A stretch of 64,000 nucleotides of DNA, from assembly GCF_001428525.1 (NCBI RefSeq), contig NZ_LMHW01000017.1:62001-126000 (forward strand), read 5' to 3'. A program made the translations under genes and the position numbers. The notes beneath the pieces were generated by a model. The model was not told the DNA's origin. It worked only from the letters and a program-made list of their open reading frames with translations, and searched no databases. Origin of the DNA: Flavobacterium sp. Root186. Lineage in GTDB: Bacteria > Bacteroidota > Bacteroidia > Flavobacteriales > Flavobacteriaceae. Below, piece after piece: positions 59,407-64,000 of this stretch. The stretch's first letter is position 1. Each line of letters opens with the position of its first letter.

Positions 59407-60339
59407 TCAATTTAAAGTTAAAGCTCCCAGAATTTCTTCGTACATAAACGGTCCTCCTGGATAAGTTGCTGTATAATCCAGATTCATCCAGACCTGACCG
59501 CGTTCATCGATATGGTAATGCAGTTTTTTACCATAACTTTCTCTTTGAAAAAGAACATTTTTAATTAAATAATTGACCTTTTCCAGATCAATCATAGAGC
59601 CTATTAATATTTCGGGATAAATATGGCCCTTTGTATGAATAAGTCTTGGAGTTCCGCCAATAGAACGAATTGCCGCTGCCATTAAAATAGAATGATCGTC
59701 GCAGTCTCCAGAAAAATATTCTAATGACTCGCTGGCAGTAGCGATATAATCACCTTCTTTGGGGTCGTTGACATAATTCCAGCGGCCGTTTATTTCTTTA
59801 AAAACAGCAAAACACTGAATAATAGTTCTGTAATCAGAATAGCCTTTAATTCCTTTAAAATGCTTTGTAGTGGCCATAATAGCAAAATTTCGAACTTTCG
59901 GATTTTGATATTCAATGGCACTTATAATTTTTGACTTATTGGGAAACGGAAGCAGTTTTGCCACAATTATATCCTGCGGATACGGATTATCTGACATAGT
60001 ATAAATCATCGAATTATAATCTTCAGAAATCTCGCTGAAACCATAATTTCCAATAACCGATCCGTAAAATAAAATCAATAAATATACCGCAACGCATAAA
60101 ATTATTATGGTACGCAGATACATTAACAGAAAGAAAACGGCAGCAAAAACAAAAATGAATATAAAAACACGATCCAGATTGAAAGCCCATTCTAAATCGA
60201 TCAGGTTTTGATGCAGAATGATAAATATTGGAATTGTAATGAAAAGACTCAACACAGAAATAATAATCCTATCCCAAGGCGATTTCACCTGTAATTTGGA
60301 TTTTAACTGCGGAAGGTCAATTTTGGGAAAATTTATCAT
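59407..60339 (-). CDS. Membrane protein with transglutaminase-like domain
   Basis: 310 residues from ATG 60339. About three transmembrane segments lie in 25-100 (IIISVLSLFITIPIFIILHQ, VFIFIFVFAAVFFLLMYL, IIILCVAVYLLILFYG). The domain about 120-300 carries the Cys-His-Asp triad of the transglutaminase fold: Cys213 in SGDCDDHSILM, His239 in TKGHIYPEI and Asp288 in MNLDYTA. It could be a protease or crosslinking enzyme at the membrane. It is 17 bases after the substrate-binding protein gene. A non-standard TTG start at 60348 exists but ATG is preferred. Confidence 0.83.
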   Translation of the reverse strand: MINFPKIDLPQLKSKLQVKSPWDRIIISVLSLFITIPIFIILHQNLIDLEWAFNLDRVFIFIFVFAAVFFLLMYLRTIIILCVAVYLLILFYGSVIGNYGFSEISEDYNSMIYTMSDNPYPQDIIVAKLLPFPNKSKIISAIEYQNPKVRNFAIMATTKHFKGIKGYSDYRTIIQCFAVFKEINGRWNYVNDPKEGDYIATASESLEYFSGDCDDHSILMAAAIRSIGGTPRLIHTKGHIYPEILIGSMIDLEKVNYLIKNVLFQRESYGKKLHYHIDERGQVWMNLDYTATYPGGPFMYEEILGALTLN

Positions 60340-60356
60340 AAGAATCAAAAGCAGTT

Positions 60357-61208
60357 TTACAGCGCTTTCACCGTTTCAACAAAAGTACTTTTTTTATCAA
60401 TAATTCCCAGATCAAATAATTGATTTTGAATTTTGATAAATGCTTTTTCACTTAAATGTTTTTGTGACCATTGTGTTAGTTTCAGCCATTCCTGAATATC
60501 TTCAACTTTTTGATTAAATAACTCGGCCAAAGTCTTATCAATATCAGGAATCTGCGCAAAATCATGCGTTGTTTTGTTTATAATTTCCAATACTTTTTCA
60601 ATCACTTTTGGATTCTTTTTTAAGAATTCATCGCGAACTGTTATCACAAACGAAGGCCATGGAGTAGGGCAGTCGCCAACACGTCTGAAAATTCCCTGAT
60701 CAACCAGCGGTTTTGTCATAAAACGTTCCCACATAAAATAATCTGCAGTTTCGTTTGTCAACGCTTCGACAGCGCCGTCAATCGTATTTATAATTTCAAA
60801 TTGCAGCTTATCGCTGTTCCAGCCTTGCTCATTTGCATTTACATAAGCCATTAACTGTGAACCTGATCCAATTCTTGAAATCGCAACTTTTTTGTTTTCT
60901 AAATCTTTTACAGTTTGGAAATCTGATTTTGCTGCAACGTGAATTCCCCAAATTAAAGGCGACTGCACATAAATCTGAACAATTTTACTCGGATTTCCTG
61001 CCGTAATATCTTTTACAATTCCTTCTGTCAAAATAACGGCCATATCAGCCTCACCGTCACGCAGCATCTGACACATTTTTCCGGTACCTTCAGGAACATT
61101 TTTCCATTGCAAATCGATATTTTCTGCTTCAAATTCGCCATTTTCAATGCATAAATGCCATGGCAGATTGAAGTGTTCAGGAACACCTACAATTTTTACA
61201 GTTTTCAT
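60357..61208 (-). CDS. Orphan periplasmic-binding-protein-like protein without signal peptide
   Basis: 283 residues with the two-lobed substrate-binding fold (NMT1/SsuA-like): VGVPEHFNLPWHLCIENGEFEAE in parts, GEADMAVILTEGIVKDI and DLENKKVAISRIGSGSQLMA. There is no signal peptide or lipobox, and no permease or ATPase gene beside it. It may bind a small molecule in the cytoplasm, perhaps as an enzyme or sensor. It is in the same direction as the transglutaminase-like gene 17 bases downstream. Confidence 0.75.
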   Translation of the reverse strand: MKTVKIVGVPEHFNLPWHLCIENGEFEAENIDLQWKNVPEGTGKMCQMLRDGEADMAVILTEGIVKDITAGNPSKIVQIYVQSPLIWGIHVAAKSDFQTVKDLENKKVAISRIGSGSQLMAYVNANEQGWNSDKLQFEIINTIDGAVEALTNETADYFMWERFMTKPLVDQGIFRRVGDCPTPWPSFVITVRDEFLKKNPKVIEKVLEIINKTTHDFAQIPDIDKTLAELFNQKVEDIQEWLKLTQWSQKHLSEKAFIKIQNQLFDLGIIDKKSTFVETVKAL

Positions 61209-61260
61209 TATAGTTTAAGTTTAAGTTAAGTTTGGTATGCGTATTCTTAAGTTTGTAAGT

Positions 61261-61734
61261 TTAGTTTTTTAATAAATCAGCCCGATGTTTATCTGAAAGA
61301 CAAGGTTCTGCAAATTCTATAATCTCCCGAGATTCGTATTCGTTTAAAATACTTCTCACAATAGAATAATCCACATCCCGAACCACTTCTACAGAAACAA
61401 AATTATCGTTTAAACCTTCTGATAAACAATTTATGGCTTTTAGTTTTTCTCTGATAATTTCCTTGTCAAATCCTTTTTCAAGAATTATAACCTGAACAAT
61501 TGAATTCCCTGAATTTTCAATCGTTTCTTTGTATATCAGATGTTTTTCATTTTCATCAAATTCAGCATAAAATAAATCATCGGTAGCAATTAAGGGACCA
61601 AAAAAAGGAATATTATCCAATTTAAAAAGTCCTTTTTCTAAATCTACAATTTCGGCCCACATCGTTTCTGAAACCGTATCTTCTAAATAATCACTGTAAT
61701 ATTTAAATAATATTTTTTTATGTGTTTCCTGCAT
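61261..61734 (-). CDS. DUF4265 family protein
   Basis: 157 residues from ATG 61734 (MQETHKKILFKYYSDYLEDT). Conserved DUF4265 features are ETMWAEIVDLEKGLFKLDNIPFFGPLIATDDLFYAEF (in parts). Function is unknown. Its ATG overlaps the stop codon of the VOC gene by one base (TAATG), so translation is probably coupled. An upstream in-frame start at 61824 would overlap the VOC gene by 90 bases and is rejected. Confidence 0.85.
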   Translation of the reverse strand: MQETHKKILFKYYSDYLEDTVSETMWAEIVDLEKGLFKLDNIPFFGPLIATDDLFYAEFDENEKHLIYKETIENSGNSIVQVIILEKGFDKEIIREKLKAINCLSEGLNDNFVSVEVVRDVDYSIVRSILNEYESREIIEFAEPCLSDKHRADLLKN

Positions 61735-62126
61735 TATTCTATTTCGTTTATTATGGCTTTTAAAGATGATATTACGATACGATAACCATCTGGATCCTGA
61801 ATCATTTTTCCGTTTTCGTTCCAAAAAGGATTAGCTGCAGTTATCGTTGCAATATTGTGGTGTATAAGCTTATTTATTAATTCGTTGTAATGTGAAATTG
61901 TCTTAGGATAAAGCACGATTACATCGTCTTCATCAAAAGAATGATTGGCTTTTATAGTTGATTGTGTAAATTCAAAATGCCAGTCTAAGCCTGATTTTCC
62001 AATAAAAATACCATCGTAATTATTGTGCTTTTCAAAACCTCCCAATTGTTCAAAACCGAGAATATTTACATAAAAATCTTCAATCTTTTCTAAGTCATTG
62101 GTATGTCGGGCTACTCTTAAAAACAT
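61734..62126 (-). CDS. VOC-family protein
   Basis: 130 residues of the vicinal-oxygen-chelate fold: RVARHTNDLEKIEDFYVNILGFE at the start and MIQDPDGYRIVISS at the end. The usual metal Glu at the last strand is absent or replaced by Arg/Ile, so it may not be a classical glyoxalase. It lies 3 bases after the DinB gene and overlaps the DUF4265 gene. Confidence 0.85.
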   Translation of the reverse strand: MFLRVARHTNDLEKIEDFYVNILGFEQLGGFEKHNNYDGIFIGKSGLDWHFEFTQSTIKANHSFDEDDVIVLYPKTISHYNELINKLIHHNIATITAANPFWNENGKMIQDPDGYRIVISSLKAIINEIE

Positions 62127-62129
62127 AAT

Positions 62130-62570
62130 CTAAGCTTTTATCTGATTGATATGATGTTCTAAATGTTCTACATAATCCGTCATAAGAAACCTTAGATCAA
62201 TTACAGATTCATCACTTAAAACGATTTTATAATCTAAAGCCTTCTCATCAACAGATTTCATAATCCTCACAATTTGTTTGTTTAACACAAACCACAACTG
62301 CAAAAGTTCATCAGGATCCATGATTTGATATTGATTTAAATTTACTAAATCTATTTGATTATATGGTCGGTGCTGATAAGGTTTTTCTACATAATTAATT
62401 TCTGTAAAACGTACCAAATTATGAATTGCTGAATCTGTTAAATGACCTAAAATTTCTTTTTTAGACCATTTTCCAGGTATTTTGGTTTCTAAAACTTCGT
62501 TACTTAATGTTGAAAAATGATTTACATTTTCGTTCAGTAATTTTTCAAATTTAAGAATAGCTGTCTGCAT
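62130..62570 (-). CDS. DinB-family protein (downstream copy)
   Basis: 146 residues of a four-helix DinB fold. Metal-site His residues are in KKEILGHLTDSAIHNLVRF (about 45-52) and EHLEHHINQIKA at the C-terminus. The substrate is unknown. The ATG overlaps the nucleoside phosphorylase stop by one base (TAATG), as with the next genes, so the phosphorylase/DinB/VOC/DUF4265 genes form a tightly coupled operon. Confidence 0.85.
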   Translation of the reverse strand: MQTAILKFEKLLNENVNHFSTLSNEVLETKIPGKWSKKEILGHLTDSAIHNLVRFTEINYVEKPYQHRPYNQIDLVNLNQYQIMDPDELLQLWFVLNKQIVRIMKSVDEKALDYKIVLSDESVIDLRFLMTDYVEHLEHHINQIKA

Positions 62571-63442
62571 TATTTAAAACTTGAAAGTTTATTTAAAGTA
62601 TACGTAATTAATGCATCAATGGCTTTATAAGGATCTTCACTAAAAGTCCCCGAAGCACGATTGGCAATAATTGCATTTAAAGATAATGCATTATGTCCTA
62701 AAAGAGAAGAAAGTCCATAAATTGCAGCCGTTTCCATCTCTAAATTGGTAATGCGATTGCCATTAAAATCAAAATTATCCATTTTATTGTTTAATTCTTC
62801 ATCCTGAATATTGAGTCTTAAAACACGGCCTTGCGGACCATAAAATCCTCCGGCTGTAGCGGTTATTCCTTTAAAAATTTTATCTGATTCGATAATTTTT
62901 TCCAGTTTTTCAGAACACGGAATTACATAAGGTCTTCCTTTTCTAATATCCCAATTGGTGTGATAAATAAAAGCATCTTCAAGAGCCGTATTTGAAACTT
63001 CGTCAATTAAATAGGAGCGAAGCATATTATCCAGACCTAATCCGAATTTTGACATTACAAAGCTATCAACAGGAATATCGGCCTGCAGCGATCCCGAAGT
63101 TCCAATTCGGATAATATTTAAAGAGGTTAATTTTTCTTTTGGCTGACGTGTTTTTAAATCGATGTTTACCAAAGCATCTAATTCGTTTAAAACAATATCG
63201 ATATTATCAGGGCCAATTCCGGTTGACATTACAGAGATTCTTTTTCCTTTGTAAATTCCCGTTTGGGTTTTAAATTCTCTTTTTTGTGTAGAATATTCAA
63301 TCGAATCAAAAAATTGAGTAATTTTTTCAACTCTGTTCTGGTCTCCAACAAAAATAATATCGTTGGCAATATGCTCAGGACGAAGGTTTAAATGGTATAC
63401 ACTTCCATCCGGGTTAAGTATTAATTCTGATTCTTTTATCAT
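62570..63442 (-). CDS. Nucleoside phosphorylase (uridine/purine phosphorylase family)
   Basis: 290 residues of the NP-I family, which splits nucleosides with phosphate into base and ribose-1-phosphate. Marks are HIANDIIFVGDQNRVEKI, STGIGPDNIDIVLNEL, RIGTSGSLQADIPVDSFV (phosphate-binding loop) and NLEMETAAIYGLSSLLGHNAL (ribose-binding MET). A 7-residue gap or insertion relative to E. coli Udp cannot be judged here. It is the first gene of the operon. Confidence 0.9.
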   Translation of the reverse strand: MIKESELILNPDGSVYHLNLRPEHIANDIIFVGDQNRVEKITQFFDSIEYSTQKREFKTQTGIYKGKRISVMSTGIGPDNIDIVLNELDALVNIDLKTRQPKEKLTSLNIIRIGTSGSLQADIPVDSFVMSKFGLGLDNMLRSYLIDEVSNTALEDAFIYHTNWDIRKGRPYVIPCSEKLEKIIESDKIFKGITATAGGFYGPQGRVLRLNIQDEELNNKMDNFDFNGNRITNLEMETAAIYGLSSLLGHNALSLNAIIANRASGTFSEDPYKAIDALITYTLNKLSSFK

Positions 63443-63491
63443 TTTTTTTTAGGTGCTTAGGTTCTGAGGGACAAAGGGACAAAGTTTTTTT

Positions 63492-63537
63492 GTTTCAAGT
63501 TTCAAGTTTTCATATTTCGTAACTTGAAACTTGAAAC
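63492..63537. repeat. Intergenic palindrome, TTTCAAGTTTCAAG family (copy 2)
   Basis: GTTTCAAGTTTCAAGTT at 63492-63508 is perfectly complementary to AACTTGAAACTTGAAAC at 63521-63537. It lies directly after the SUI1 gene end on the minus strand, next to GGTTCTGAGGGACAAAGGG at 63457-63480. Confidence 0.8.
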
Positions 63538-63540
63538 TAT

Positions 63541-63873
63541 TTAGCCCCCAACCCTTTTAGTTTTAAATCCTTTTTCTTTTAAAATTGCCATAATTTTGTC
63601 ACGGTAATCGCCTTGAATGATGATCGAAGCATCTTTAAAAGTACCGCCAACGCTCAATTTTGTTTTGATTTCTTTGGCTAATACTTTAAAATCTTCATCA
63701 CTTCCTTCATAACCTTCAATTATGGTGGTTGGTTTTCCTTTACGTTTTTCAAATTTACAAATCATCGGTTCTTTCTGGACATACAAAACATGATCCTCTT
63801 TCTGAATTTCTTCAGGATCATTTGATTCTTCGTGATCTGGAAATAAGTTTTTTAATTGATCTTTTAAGTCCAT
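63541..63873 (-). CDS. SUI1/YciH-family translation factor-like protein
   Basis: 110 residues. The eIF1/SUI1 domain (about 35-110) is visible: CKFEKRKGKPTTIIEGYEG, LAKEIKTKLSVGGTFKDASIIIQGDYRDKIMAILKEKGF in parts, and the C-terminal GFKTKRVGG. In E. coli, YciH can act in start-codon selection fidelity. An acidic leader (residues 8-32) precedes it. Single gene, between two palindromes. Confidence 0.9.
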   Translation of the reverse strand: MDLKDQLKNLFPDHEESNDPEEIQKEDHVLYVQKEPMICKFEKRKGKPTTIIEGYEGSDEDFKVLAKEIKTKLSVGGTFKDASIIIQGDYRDKIMAILKEKGFKTKRVGG

Positions 63874-63910
63874 AGCTTAATTAAATTCAAAAATTATAGT
63901 TTGTAAAAAT

Positions 63911-63960
63911 TAAATTCCAAATTCCAATAGATTGCTATTTTTTGGAATTTGGAATTTAAA
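63911..63960. repeat. Intergenic palindrome, AATTCCAAATTCC family (copy 2)
   Basis: TTAAATTCCAAATTCCAA at 63911-63928 is perfectly complementary to TTGGAATTTGGAATTTAA at 63943-63960. It is the same family as 7176-7223. Confidence 0.8.
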
Positions 63961-63978
63961 AATTGAGATTTAAGATTT

Positions 63979-64000
63979 TTATTTCTTGATTAAACCTAAT
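63979..64000 (-). CDS. Possible C-terminal end of a gene running off the right edge
   Basis: The minus strand reads LGLIKK and a TAA at 63981-63979, 19 bases after the palindrome. Too short for identification. It is listed because gene spacing and direction make a gene end likely here. Confidence 0.25.

Overview
The window is AT-rich chromosomal DNA from a member of the Bacteroidota, most likely the genus Flavobacterium. Three things point there. Predicted promoters carry the Bacteroidota -7 box TAnnTTTG, often with TTG 19-21 bases upstream. Start codons lie behind A-rich leaders and not Shine-Dalgarno sequences. The gene set is also typical: menaquinone genes, a DUF2853 protein, a CvfB-type S1 protein, a short SpeA with a deoxyhypusine-synthase homologue, a TonB-dependent receptor and a Tet(X)-related monooxygenase. 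I see no phage, insertion sequence, CRISPR array or rRNA. There is one tRNA gene, tRNA-Val(TAC).

Layout. 1-650: start of an anti-sigma factor and its ECF sigma factor (minus strand). 923-3894: a possible broken small peptide gene, a glutathione peroxidase, an acetyltransferase and a thioredoxin-fold protein. 4071-13057: menaquinone cluster (menD, menB, menA, menC) mixed with DUF2853, cvfB, a metallo-beta-lactamase-fold hydrolase and a TPR protein. 13148-18606: envelope proteins (HhH anchor, OmpA-like), CYTH, YpdA-like reductase, selO and msrA. 18792-24056: class V aminotransferase, then a minus-strand operon with a spermidine-synthase-like protein, an M23 protein and two exported proteins, then a PlsC-like acyltransferase. 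24140-29847: an XRE repressor divergent from an M14 carboxypeptidase, with an array of operator-like palindromes between them, then an Lrp-type regulator, ppc and DinB. 29957-39919: recQ, an acidic protein, polyamine genes, aroB, proline dehydrogenase and an ABC exporter. 40187: tRNA-Val.

40505-54264 is more accessory: sulfatase, VOC proteins, an astacin-like lipoprotein, an operon with two related HxD...H oxygenase-like proteins, two Tet(X)-like monooxygenases flanking two AraC regulators, and an ArsR/SRPBCC/DoxX operon with visible operators. 54356-58828 holds a TonB-dependent receptor divergent from a LytS/LytTR two-component pair. 58903-63873 holds a lipoprotein, a transglutaminase-like protein, an orphan substrate-binding protein, DUF4265, VOC, DinB, nucleoside phosphorylase and an SUI1/YciH protein, mostly co-directional and tightly packed.

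The most striking non-coding feature is the number and variety of long imperfect palindromes between genes, in about nine sequence families. Several occur more than once, and one pair shows compensatory base changes. The best candidates for new biology are the XRE/M14 operator array, a promoter-proximal 59-codon reading frame ahead of speA, the tandem oxygenase-like pair, and a Tet(X) homologue whose tetracycline-contact residues appear substituted.
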